Source: Bacillus sp. KH172YL63 (lineage in GTDB: Bacteria > Bacillota > Bacilli > Bacillales > Bacillaceae_B). Taken from it: 64,000 nucleotides of DNA. The notes under the pieces were generated by a model. It saw only the letters and a list, made by a program, of their open reading frames with translations. It was not told the DNA's origin and did no database searches. The translations under genes and the position numbers were made by a program. This document shows positions 8,665 to 17,161 of this stretch, piece after piece. The DNA lies in the NCBI RefSeq assembly GCF_011398925.1, contig NZ_AP022842.1, positions 1,972,001 through 2,036,000 of the forward strand, written 5' to 3'. Each line of letters begins with the position of its first letter. Within the stretch, counting starts at the first letter, position 1.

Positions 8665-9102
8665 ATGAAAATCACAAGAATGGATCATATCAGTATAAAC
8701 GTGCATGATCTTTCAAGCGCGAAAGAATTTTTTATTGATTTAGGACTTGAGGTGAAAGCGGAATGGGAGATGGATGGAGAATTGCTGGACAGGATCGTTG
8801 GCTTAAAGGAGGTAAAAACGTCATGCGTAGGGATGGGCTTGCCGGACGGTCAGACATGGATCGAACTCGTTAAATATATCACACCCGCTGATGAAGAGGG
8901 CATTCAGCACACGCTTCCCAACACGCTCGGTATCCGGCATATCTGCTTCGCAGTAGACGATCTTGACACCATGGTTGCCCATTTGAAAAGAAAGGGGACC
9001 GGAATCTTTAGCGAAATCCAGCAATATGAAGACAAATATAAGTTATGCTACGTTCGTGGTCCAGAAGGAATCATGTTAGAACTGGCGGAGGAACTCAGAT
9101 AA
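8665..9102 (+). CDS. VOC (glyoxalase/bleomycin-resistance) superfamily protein
   Basis: A 145-residue VOC-fold protein made of two beta-alpha-beta-beta-beta modules. Candidate metal ligands are His8 (MDHISIN), the glutamate in WIELVKY, the histidine in GIRHICFAV and the glutamate in IMLELAEE, the usual one-His-or-Glu-per-edge-strand pattern. The pattern ITRMDHISINVHDLSSAKEF resembles methylmalonyl-CoA epimerase and glyoxalase I relatives, but the substrate cannot be told. The ATG at 8665 has GGAGGTAG 4 nt upstream; the frame stays open 60 nt further up without a ribosome site. About 220 nt before it hold only AT-rich sequence. Confidence 0.78.
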   Translation: MKITRMDHISINVHDLSSAKEFFIDLGLEVKAEWEMDGELLDRIVGLKEVKTSCVGMGLPDGQTWIELVKYITPADEEGIQHTLPNTLGIRHICFAVDDLDTMVAHLKRKGTGIFSEIQQYEDKYKLCYVRGPEGIMLELAEELR

Positions 9103-9195
9103 TGGATGAGGAATATGCAAAAAACTGATGCAAGCATGTAGAATCTTGTTTACATAATAAAGAGCTAAACGCAGTATAAGAAAAGGGGTTTCATT

Positions 9196-9777
9196 GTGCC
9201 CGTTCCAAGAAGAATTACACCCCTGTGTCCAAAATGCAAGGGATATAACACGTATGACATCATTCCGGAGATTCCGGATCAACCGGAGTTTCAATTACGA
9301 CCGGATGAGTTCTTACATGATACGTATTCGATTGGCAATGCAAAGTATCATTGTGCAGATTGTGACCATACCTGGAAAAAGTACGAGGGGGAGCAACCTT
9401 ATAAAAGGATAAAAGTGATCCACTCTTATGTAGGCGGGTTTCCCGGTCCGAACCATCATGTGAGGGTTGATCTTGCAGACAAAAGAGTAGACCATCATAC
9501 CGAATACCTTTTTTTAGACGGAAAACAAGAGAGTGATTATACATTATTGACTGATGAGGATATAGATTTTTATCCTCATGAACTTTATCGATGTGATTTC
9601 GTGAACTGGGCTGAAGAATACGATACCGTTTGTTTAGTAATGGATGGTACTCATTGGCGAGTGCGGATAGAATACGATACGCATTGTGAAATAAAAGTTG
9701 GGGACAACCACTTCCCGCCAAAATGGGCAAAGTTCTGTAAAACGTGTTCAGCGATGAGTGGTCATGAGTTTAAATAG
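9196..9777 (+). CDS. Zinc-ribbon protein of unknown function
   Basis: A 193-residue soluble protein that I do not recognise. It starts with a GTG behind AAAAGGGG. Near the N-terminus a CPKC pair and a CADC pair about 35 residues later look like a zinc ribbon, and another CKTC pair sits close to the C-terminus (KFCKTCSAM). The middle is acidic and rich in aromatic residues and histidine (PGPNHHVRVDL, VDHHTEYLF), with no catalytic motif I can name. It follows the VOC gene by 93 nt in the same direction; a weak hairpin without a T-run (9804-9844) lies after it. Confidence 0.6.
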   Translation: MPVPRRITPLCPKCKGYNTYDIIPEIPDQPEFQLRPDEFLHDTYSIGNAKYHCADCDHTWKKYEGEQPYKRIKVIHSYVGGFPGPNHHVRVDLADKRVDHHTEYLFLDGKQESDYTLLTDEDIDFYPHELYRCDFVNWAEEYDTVCLVMDGTHWRVRIEYDTHCEIKVGDNHFPPKWAKFCKTCSAMSGHEFK

Positions 9778-9885
9778 GAGGATCATTAAAACTACTGTAG
9801 ATAAACGCTTGCCGTTGATCTTCTTTTGACTTAGCGGCAGCGTTCCCTTTAAATCACTCGATAGGGACTGCCTGAATGAAAATGA

Positions 9886-10147
9886 AGGGGGAGGAGGCTT
9901 ATTTTTCCTTCCCATGAATTAAAGAAGATATTATTTGCACATGTTTGGCTTAGAAAAGTTGTTGATGAGTATGCAGTAGGATATTTATGGAATATTTTAT
10001 GGCTGTTGAGATACAGCTGATATTCATACAGAGATTAATGAAAATTCATCTAAAAGACCGCCAATTAATGATGATTTGAAGAGATCAACAGATTGTAAAC
10101 CGATTCAGGGATTTTTGAACAGCACCGAAAATTTATCAGGAAGACTT

Positions 10148-10166
<19 letters not shown>
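9886..10166 (+). pseudogene. Possible remnant of a decayed gene
   Basis: Two open stretches in neighbouring frames read like one protein broken by a single indel near 10017: the first includes VWLRKVVDEYAVGYLWNIL, the second includes SSKRPPINDDLKRSTD and ends at a stop before the inverted-repeat region. There is no start codon with a ribosome site and I recognise no family. Low confidence; it may be chance. Confidence 0.22.
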
Positions 10167-10329
<163 letters not shown>

Positions 10330-10603
10330 GAAAAGGAAAACAACGAGAACCCTAAATTCTCTTCCTCCTCCGCTTTTCTTCCTGCATACCTATCTTTTAC
10401 TAACGTGTATAAACCTTAAACTGTTTTCATTTACACTCCAACCCAATTTATTTTCCTGTATTTTGATCATCCACAATAAAAATTTAATCCGGAATGATCC
10501 TTATGAATGTGATTTATTTTTTCTCCCCATATATCTAACGCTCATTTTCTTTTTTGTATCTAATTCACATGCATTCATCTATGTCTCTTATGTTGTTCTA
10601 TGT

Positions 10604-10628
10604 AAAGCAAGGCGCAAAGCCCTGCTTT
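10604..10628 (-). terminator. Weak terminator-like hairpin after the giant gene
   Basis: AAAGCAAGG (10604-10612) and CCCTGCTTT (10620-10628) pair with one wobble. On the minus strand only a short T-poor tail follows, so it is a weak candidate, 30 nt past the stop codon of the giant gene. Confidence 0.3.
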
Positions 10629-10658
10629 CATCTTTCTTATCGTTTGTCTCTCATTTCA

Positions 10659-13600
10659 TTATCGAATGAATGTGCAATCATCCGGATCTTCTGGTGTCCT
10701 CTTCGGATTGGTCCGTGGAGAACAGAATCCTCCGAGCAATTCGAGCTTTACAGGATAGATGCTTTCCACTTCTACACATAATTTTGTCAGCAGTGTGAAC
10801 TGTTCATTTGTTATGGTGCTGCCCGCTCTGATGAACGTCTCCATTACCTTCACTGACACGTTGGATGGAGTCATCGGTTCAGGTATACAAATGGCCAGTT
10901 CCTCGTCGAATGTCACAGGAACCTCAAAGGACAGTACCGGTTCATCTGAACCGTTCTCAATCACTTCGACTTGTACTGTGACTTCAAATCTGATTGTGGC
11001 AACACCCGGGTTTCCGTTTGCTAGTGCAATGACTCTACCTGTAGGAATGCCGGTTATACTGGTCCTTAACTCCATAGGTGAAGCACCGGTCAATACTGCT
11101 TGTGGAAAGAAAACAGTCTGTTTTTGTGATGCAACAAATACGACCCAATCGTACACTTTGTCGATTGAAATACACTCGGGGCTCAGGTTACCACTGAGCG
11201 GTACCAGGCTGATATTTAACAGTAGTGCTTCAAATGGATCCAGTGTGAGGGTGAATCTCGCTTCCTCGTAACCTTGGGTACTGGCAATCAGGACATACGT
11301 GCCAGGCGGGAGCCCGACTAAAGTATAACGCCCTAATTCGTCTGTATAGGTGGTTTGAATAGGCAGGTCGGAACCTGGGATCGTGACCGTCAGTTGTACG
11401 TTTGCAATTGGCTCTCCTGTGATGCTATTCGTTACGCGTCCATAGACACTGGCAGGGAATCTTGATAATGGCACATTGATGGTCCGAATTTCATCTGCCC
11501 TTAAATCGACAGTATTGATTGAAGTACCGTAACCTGGATAGCTGACACGCAGCGTGACTCTTCCAACCGGTATGCCTTGGATTCTGTAATATCCCATGCC
11601 GTCTGAAAGTGCACTTCCGACCAATACGCCATCTACGAAGACTTCGGCTAATGCACCTATGATTTTATTACCGGTATCACCATCGGTAATATAGCCCTGG
11701 AGTGTTGCAGGATTATTGAGTAACAGAAAATTAACTGTCTCCGTGACGCCTGTTTCAATAACAAGAGCACCTATTCCTGCCTGGTAATTTGGATTGGTAG
11801 CCGTGATATCATAGCTGCCGGGAGCAAGACCATAAATGAAATATTCTCCGTTTATATCCGTCGGGATTGTGGCTATGATATTCCCTTCGCCGTCGATCAC
11901 AGAAATTAACGTGTTCGCTAATGGGAGCCCGCTGCTTGCGCTCCTGACGATGCCCTGCACCCCTCCGCCAGTTGGCGTCAACTGAAAATTCAAGATAATC
12001 GTCGTATTGTCCTGGATAACAACTGTATCGTTCTCAGAACTGTACTCCGGCTCCCTTGTCACTAGTACATACACCCTTGAAGAAAGTTCCGTGGTTCTGT
12101 AAAATCCGTTTTCATCAGTGACGGTCGTGAAAATGATCGGACCGGTCGGGCCATCTTGCCGTATGACTACCGTAGCACCAGGTACAGGCAATCCGGTGAC
12201 GGAACTGGTGACAGTCCCTTCGATTACGGCAGTTGATGGCGTCATTGCGAAGCTGACCGTGGCGATTTGCCCTGGAGACAGGAATACGCCTGCTGTCTCA
12301 GGGCCGAATCCTGAAGCATTGGCCACGATAGTGTAGTTGCCCGGGGCAAGATCTGTCAGTACATATGCACCTGTGGAGTCGGTCAAAACTGTTTTAATCA
12401 GCACTGACGTATCATCGTACAGCTGGATCACGCTATCTGGGATCGGCTCCCCTGTATCGAGGTTGGTGACAAATCCGTTCACACCTGCTGGAACAGGTGA
12501 AAGACGCAAAGTAGTTGTGACCGTATCGCCCGGACTGCTGAATATCGATTTGGAATCACTTCCGTAATCGTTTTTAGACCCGGTCACCAGCAATTCACCG
12601 CTAGGCAGATTATTGAAGGTGATTTGGCCATTGGCATTGGTTAATCCTACGGCGATCCTGACACCGTCTGTCTGTTCGACGGTGACCGTCGCGCCGGATA
12701 TTGGCAACAGCGTCGTCGCATCGATCACAGTAGATGTCAAAGTTACCGGGAACGCTACCAATACATTTGTGACATTCGTCGTTTGATTGGAAACAACAAC
12801 TGCAGCGACCGTGGATGATGCATATCCGGGAGCAGACGCCACCACATAGTACGTTCCGGGCGCAAGGTCAGGTACTGTAAAAGTCCCGTCAGGATTTGCA
12901 AGCAGTGAAGTGATAACGGTTTTATTTTCATCCTCGATTATGATTGTTGTATTGTTTTCGGTGATTGGATTCCCGTCTTCATCCACGACCAACCCGGAAA
13001 TGGTTCCAGGGTTAGGTGTCAAAGCGATGTTTGCCCCTGTCGTGTCCCTTGCTGTAACGATGGCCCCGGTTTGCCCGGTGGCAAATCCGGTTTTCGATGC
13101 GGTGACGATTTTCTCACCGATTGGCAAGTCACCAACCAGGTACGTTCCTGAAGAAGTTGTTGTGGTAACGGCGACAATTTCCTGGGTTTGCACATCCCTG
13201 ATCGTGACGGTCGCACCTGGGATGAAGTCCCCGGTGTCAGCATTTGTCACTAATCCGCTGATACCTCCCCTTTCTGTCACCAAAGTAAGGTTGATGTCAG
13301 TCAGCATCTCTCCTGAAGAGACTGTCACACCAGTGAAGGACGGTGCGTATCCGTCAGCAAATACTTCAACTGTATATGAGCCGGAACCTAACCCGGTAAT
13401 AAAGTACTCACCATTTGCATTGGTAAAGGTCTCAGCGATCAAGTCGCCTGCAGCATCCCTTATTTCAACGATGGCGCTTTGGATAGGTTGATTGTTCGCA
13501 TCGACAATCCGTCCGGAAACAGATGCTGGTGATGGCTGCATGGTGAGCGTCACTGGTGAGGCTTGATTCGAGACTACCTGAACACCTGTGGTAGCCGTCA

Positions 13601-16600
13601 CATAGTTATTTGCACTTGCTGTGACAGTATAATTCCCCGGTGCGAGGTTATTAAATGAGAATGCGCCGCTGTCGTCTGCTATGACCGATGAAATGAACAC
13701 ACCACTCGCATTGAATAGCCTAACAACCGTCCCTGGAACGATAGGGTTAACGACACCGGTAATGCTGCCCGGATTTTGTTCCAGTTCGATGGCAACCGGG
13801 GTCGTTTCGCCACTTAACACAATGGCTCCTATCGTATTGTTCTGATATCCGGATGCGATGGCTGTGACATTATAGCTGTTGGGGGTCAATCCATTAACAG
13901 TAAAAACCCCATTGACATCGGTAATGACGGTTGCGACAACAAAGCCCTGCCCGTCCACCACAGTGACTTCGGCCCCTGCGAGGGGAGCTTGTGAATTTAT
14001 GTCCAGGACTGTACCTTGAATGGAGCCTGGATCAGGCACTAAACCAACATTGACTGTAGCCGTCTGTCCAGCTTCGACCAATGTCGATACAGCGGTTGTT
14101 TGGAAATTATCAGCAGAGAAAACAAGTGTGTATTCACCGGGAGCAAGTTGATTACTGGAGAATTGACCGTTCGTGTCAGAAAAAATCGTGGATACGATCG
14201 CGCCTGTGGAGTCGAGTATTCGAACTTCTATATTGGCACCCAAAATCGGATCACCTGTTTGGACATTGGTAATCTGACCAATGATTCCGCCTGGATTTGA
14301 CACCAGGATAAAGTTTGAGGCAGTCGTCTGATTGGAAGAGATTGACGCTCCTATGATCTGTGTCTGGAAATTAGGAGCACTTGCTGTGACCGTGTAGTTT
14401 CCAGGTGCAAGTCCTTCTACCACATAGTTACCATTCGAATCTGTCACGGTCGTCAAGATGATGCCCACATTCGTTTGAATGCTGATGGTCGCGCCTGCAA
14501 TCGGATCGCCTGAATCGTTCGTCACATTTCCTGACAACGTTCCAGGGTCTGGCGCCAACACCACATTGGTCACTGTCGTTTCTCCACTCGTAATGATGGT
14601 TCCTACGGTTTCTGTTGTGAAGTTGTCCGCGCTGACTACTACGGTATACGAGCCGGGCGCCAGGTTTGGTACTTCATAATTTCCGTTCTGATCGGTGATA
14701 TCCGTTGCAATTGGAATATTGTTCTGGACAATCGTAACTAGTGCCCCTTCTATCGGAATCATCGCATTATCAGTCACTGTACCCGTCACAAGCCCTGCAA
14801 TCGGATCTAGCCCAGCGTCAAGGGTGGTCGTTTGGTTTTGTGTAACAATTGCCCCAAGGACCGTATTGGAATAGCCATTTGCGCTGAAAACTACTGAATA
14901 ACTGCCCGGAACGAGATTTTCAATCGTATAATTACCCAATGCATCCGTCGTACCAGTCGTGACCACCTGCCCGGATGAATTGATAATCTGTACAACCGCT
15001 CCGCTGATGGGCTGACCGCTGACATCGTCTGTCAAATTCCCGCTGATCGTGCCTGGAACGGGCTGCAAAGGAACATCCGACGTTGTCGTTACGCCGCTTG
15101 TGACGGAGGCACTGACTGAATTTGTTCCATAATCCGCTGCACTCGCCCGTACGATATACGTCCCTTCGGCCAGGTCCTCGAGTAAATAGTACCCGAGAGC
15201 ATCCGTTGTCGTGGATTCTACAAATACCCCTTGATTCGTCAATACTTCTACTGTAGCGTTCGGGATCGGGTCTCCGTTCGTTTGGTCAAACACGGTTCCT
15301 TCGATGGCGCCCGGGTTAGGAAGTAAATCGAAATCGACCACGGATACGGTATTTGGTTCAGTAATGACCGGCTCTTGTGCTGATTGGAAATTGTTGGCGA
15401 TCGCTTCTACGATATATGGCCCAGGTGTTACGTTAAGGAAAGAGTAATTTCCTGTTACATTGGTTGTCGTGGTCGCCACTTCTACCCCGAAGTTGTTCAA
15501 TAATCTGACGGTAGCGTTTACCTGAGGGATCGCACTGCCAGTGACCGTTCCCTGAATGGTACTGGTAGCCGGGGACAGGAAGATATCCTGTGAGACCGAT
15601 TCTCCGCTTGCTACCGTGACAGGGACTGATGCTTGAGTATAATCAGGTGGATTTGAGGCTACAACTGTATAATTTCCTGGTGCGACATTTACAAATCCAT
15701 AGAAACCATTAATATCCGATGACGTAGTCGCAACCGTCGTAGCACCTTGCTTTAATTCTACTGTTGCCCCGGCAATAAATTCCCCGTTGGATGAATCGAT
15801 GATCGTCCCGTTTACGGATGCGTCGTCGAGTACTGTAATCGGAATGGTGGCTGTATTTGATTGAATCGGATCTCCTGATAAATTATCTACACCGTCAGCT
15901 GTGACTTGATCGAGGAAAAAGCTCGCTTGTTGATCATCGGTAAAGCTTCCTGTTGCTGTGAACGTCAACGTGGCCGTATCACCCGCTGCCAAGTTACCGA
16001 CGTCCCATGTAACGGTCTTGGTCGTCCCGTTAAATACTGCGGTACCTTGAGAAATTGTATCAATAGAGTAGGTCACAATGTTATCAAGACCGATCACATC
16101 ATTTGCCAATATGGCGGTAGCAAGAGCCTTACCTATGTTGGATACGGTGACCGTACCGGTCCAAGTGGCCGTTTCACCGAATTCCACCTGCGTCGGTCCG
16201 CTTGTGAGTGTTTTCGCTACACTTAGGCGTGCACGGACATCTGTATCTTCTACAGTAATGGGGTCTGTGAAGGCATCAATAAACTCAAAGCCTTCATTGG
16301 TTTGCAGGGAATCTTTGTTATAGTTGTTTGAGTTTGCAGAAGAAAAGTATACCGTGGATATCGTTGATGTTTCATTGATGCCCATCACGTTGAATATCGT
16401 ATCGGCAGGCAGAAACCAGTCCAAAAAGTAATCCTGATCACCATCAATGGAAGAATCCGCTAATATGACCCTGGCATAGTCGAAATTTGTGATTGGCTGT
16501 GAGAAGTTTGGGTTTCCATTAATCCCTTCAGCAGGATCATTCCATGAGTTGAACTCCTTTATGATATTTTCGTAGATATTGACTGATTCATCCAATCCAT

Positions 16601-16874
16601 CAACGTTCAACAGCCAGTCATACGTTCCTGCATCCCCTGTTGTATTGAACAAAACACCCCATGCGAATTGCCTGAAGCCCTGTCCTTGTCTCGGGTCCGC
16701 GTTCAAACGGAGCCTGAAGAAGATGTTTTCACCATCATAGGCAATGAATCCGGCCGGGAACGTACTGTTTCCTACGATGTCAATCGGTTGCGGTGATTCA
16801 TCCCCGAAGTTATCAAACAGCGGGGTCCCGTTTACCAATAAGGGAGTATACTGGGAAGCGCTTGGGAATTGCAT
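10659..16874 (-). CDS. Giant multi-domain protein with 18 carboxypeptidase-regulatory-like repeats
   Basis: A 2071-residue protein. Residues 1 to about 215 form a unique N-terminal region (FAWGVLFNTTGDAGTYDW, DYFLDWFLPAD); about 218-345 is a DUF11-like beta-sandwich (GETATWTGTVTVSNIG, AAGDTATLTFTATG). From about 345 to 1893 run 18 tandem units of 81-88 residues of the CarboxypepD_reg/Cna-B type, each with GxVxD...GxPIxGAxVxV, TDxNGxY, LAPGxYTVxASAxxY and a closing VxLxPxPG. The last ~178 residues are a different, cysteine-containing domain (CISIDKVYDWV, LCVEVESIYPVKLELLGGFC) ending in an Arg/Asp-rich tail. There is no signal peptide, transmembrane helix or LPXTG anchor, although such repeats are usually extracellular. 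AAGGAAGGG lies 7 nt before the ATG and a sigma-K-like -10 stands 40 nt upstream, so I infer a spore-surface (coat/exosporium) protein made in the mother cell. That role is inference; repeat structure and absence of a signal are seen directly. Confidence 0.85.
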   Translation of the reverse strand: MQFPSASQYTPLLVNGTPLFDNFGDESPQPIDIVGNSTFPAGFIAYDGENIFFRLRLNADPRQGQGFRQFAWGVLFNTTGDAGTYDWLLNVDGLDESVNIYENIIKEFNSWNDPAEGINGNPNFSQPITNFDYARVILADSSIDGDQDYFLDWFLPADTIFNVMGINETSTISTVYFSSANSNNYNKDSLQTNEGFEFIDAFTDPITVEDTDVRARLSVAKTLTSGPTQVEFGETATWTGTVTVSNIGKALATAILANDVIGLDNIVTYSIDTISQGTAVFNGTTKTVTWDVGNLAAGDTATLTFTATGSFTDDQQASFFLDQVTADGVDNLSGDPIQSNTATIPITVLDDASVNGTIIDSSNGEFIAGATVELKQGATTVATTSSDINGFYGFVNVAPGNYTVVASNPPDYTQASVPVTVASGESVSQDIFLSPATSTIQGTVTGSAIPQVNATVRLLNNFGVEVATTTTNVTGNYSFLNVTPGPYIVEAIANNFQSAQEPVITEPNTVSVVDFDLLPNPGAIEGTVFDQTNGDPIPNATVEVLTNQGVFVESTTTDALGYYLLEDLAEGTYIVRASAADYGTNSVSASVTSGVTTTSDVPLQPVPGTISGNLTDDVSGQPISGAVVQIINSSGQVVTTGTTDALGNYTIENLVPGSYSVVFSANGYSNTVLGAIVTQNQTTTLDAGLDPIAGLVTGTVTDNAMIPIEGALVTIVQNNIPIATDITDQNGNYEVPNLAPGSYTVVVSADNFTTETVGTIITSGETTVTNVVLAPDPGTLSGNVTNDSGDPIAGATISIQTNVGIILTTVTDSNGNYVVEGLAPGNYTVTASAPNFQTQIIGASISSNQTTASNFILVSNPGGIIGQITNVQTGDPILGANIEVRILDSTGAIVSTIFSDTNGQFSSNQLAPGEYTLVFSADNFQTTAVSTLVEAGQTATVNVGLVPDPGSIQGTVLDINSQAPLAGAEVTVVDGQGFVVATVITDVNGVFTVNGLTPNSYNVTAIASGYQNNTIGAIVLSGETTPVAIELEQNPGSITGVVNPIVPGTVVRLFNASGVFISSVIADDSGAFSFNNLAPGNYTVTASANNYVTATTGVQVVSNQASPVTLTMQPSPASVSGRIVDANNQPIQSAIVEIRDAAGDLIAETFTNANGEYFITGLGSGSYTVEVFADGYAPSFTGVTVSSGEMLTDINLTLVTERGGISGLVTNADTGDFIPGATVTIRDVQTQEIVAVTTTTSSGTYLVGDLPIGEKIVTASKTGFATGQTGAIVTARDTTGANIALTPNPGTISGLVVDEDGNPITENNTTIIIEDENKTVITSLLANPDGTFTVPDLAPGTYYVVASAPGYASSTVAAVVVSNQTTNVTNVLVAFPVTLTSTVIDATTLLPISGATVTVEQTDGVRIAVGLTNANGQITFNNLPSGELLVTGSKNDYGSDSKSIFSSPGDTVTTTLRLSPVPAGVNGFVTNLDTGEPIPDSVIQLYDDTSVLIKTVLTDSTGAYVLTDLAPGNYTIVANASGFGPETAGVFLSPGQIATVSFAMTPSTAVIEGTVTSSVTGLPVPGATVVIRQDGPTGPIIFTTVTDENGFYRTTELSSRVYVLVTREPEYSSENDTVVIQDNTTIILNFQLTPTGGGVQGIVRSASSGLPLANTLISVIDGEGNIIATIPTDINGEYFIYGLAPGSYDITATNPNYQAGIGALVIETGVTETVNFLLLNNPATLQGYITDGDTGNKIIGALAEVFVDGVLVGSALSDGMGYYRIQGIPVGRVTLRVSYPGYGTSINTVDLRADEIRTINVPLSRFPASVYGRVTNSITGEPIANVQLTVTIPGSDLPIQTTYTDELGRYTLVGLPPGTYVLIASTQGYEEARFTLTLDPFEALLLNISLVPLSGNLSPECISIDKVYDWVVFVASQKQTVFFPQAVLTGASPMELRTSITGIPTGRVIALANGNPGVATIRFEVTVQVEVIENGSDEPVLSFEVPVTFDEELAICIPEPMTPSNVSVKVMETFIRAGSTITNEQFTLLTKLCVEVESIYPVKLELLGGFCSPRTNPKRTPEDPDDCTFIR
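11197..15834 (-). repeat. Tandem array of 18 protein-domain repeats (about 258 bp each)
   Basis: The DNA behind the 18 repeat domains. Units share a protein pattern but have diverged in nucleotide sequence, so this is an old domain expansion rather than a recent tandem duplication. Units differ by a few codons in length, and the ninth is shortened at its start (VVNPIVPGTVVRLF). Confidence 0.8.
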
Positions 16875-16913
16875 TACACATCCCTTCCTTTCTATATGTT
16901 TTCATACTCTTAA

Positions 16914-16922
16914 TAGTTTATG
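16914..16922 (-). promoter_or_regulatory. Candidate sigma-K -10 element of the giant gene
   Basis: Read on the minus strand the sequence is CATAAACTA, an exact match to the sigma-K -10 consensus CATANNNTA. Transcription would start about 33 nt before the ATG. The -35 AC of sigma-K promoters is not seen at the expected spacing, so this is tentative. Confidence 0.4.
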
Positions 16923-17085
16923 TAGAAATTGGAAAACGGACTAGGCCTCAAGAGAGATTAGGTTTGAACCTAATTCTTTCATGAATAGGGGTGGCAATTT
17001 TTTTTTTGTGCTTCCCCCAAAAAACATCTCCCGTTTTCTCTGTTTTCCTTTGATTTTCGGTGGTGGTTGGGTAATTTTATCGAAT

Positions 17086-17099
17086 AGAACGTTTGTTCT
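17086..17099. promoter_or_regulatory. LexA-like palindrome between two minus-strand genes
   Basis: AGAACGTTTGTTCT contains the GAAC-N4-GTTC core of the Bacillus SOS box. It lies about 210 bp before the giant gene and just after the acyl-CoA synthetase. The remainder of 16923-17126 shows nothing further. Confidence 0.2.
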
Positions 17100-17126
17100 G
17101 TGTTGTTTTTCTATCATAAAATAAGA

Positions 17127-17155
17127 GAAGATGCAGATTAGTATCCTGCACCTTC
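17127..17155 (-). terminator. Terminator after the acyl-CoA synthetase gene
   Basis: A 10-bp stem with one G:U pair (17127-17136 with 17146-17155) and a 9-nt loop. On the minus strand it is followed by TCTTATTTTATG. Confidence 0.7.
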
Positions 17156-17161
17156 CCTTTA

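Noticed and set aside
10463..10669. 68-codon hydrophobic frame before the giant gene's 3' end
   Set aside because: AT-rich, no ribosome site, and the sequence is low-complexity.
11197..15834. Regular repeat spacing reminiscent of a CRISPR array
   Set aside because: Units of about 258 bp are in frame within one coding sequence and differ in nucleotide sequence; there are no short identical repeats and no cas genes.
10759..16323. Several long open frames on the plus strand opposite the giant gene
   Set aside because: They are the mirror of the repeat codons, rich in Val, Thr and Ser, lack ribosome sites and are explained by the composition of the opposite strand.
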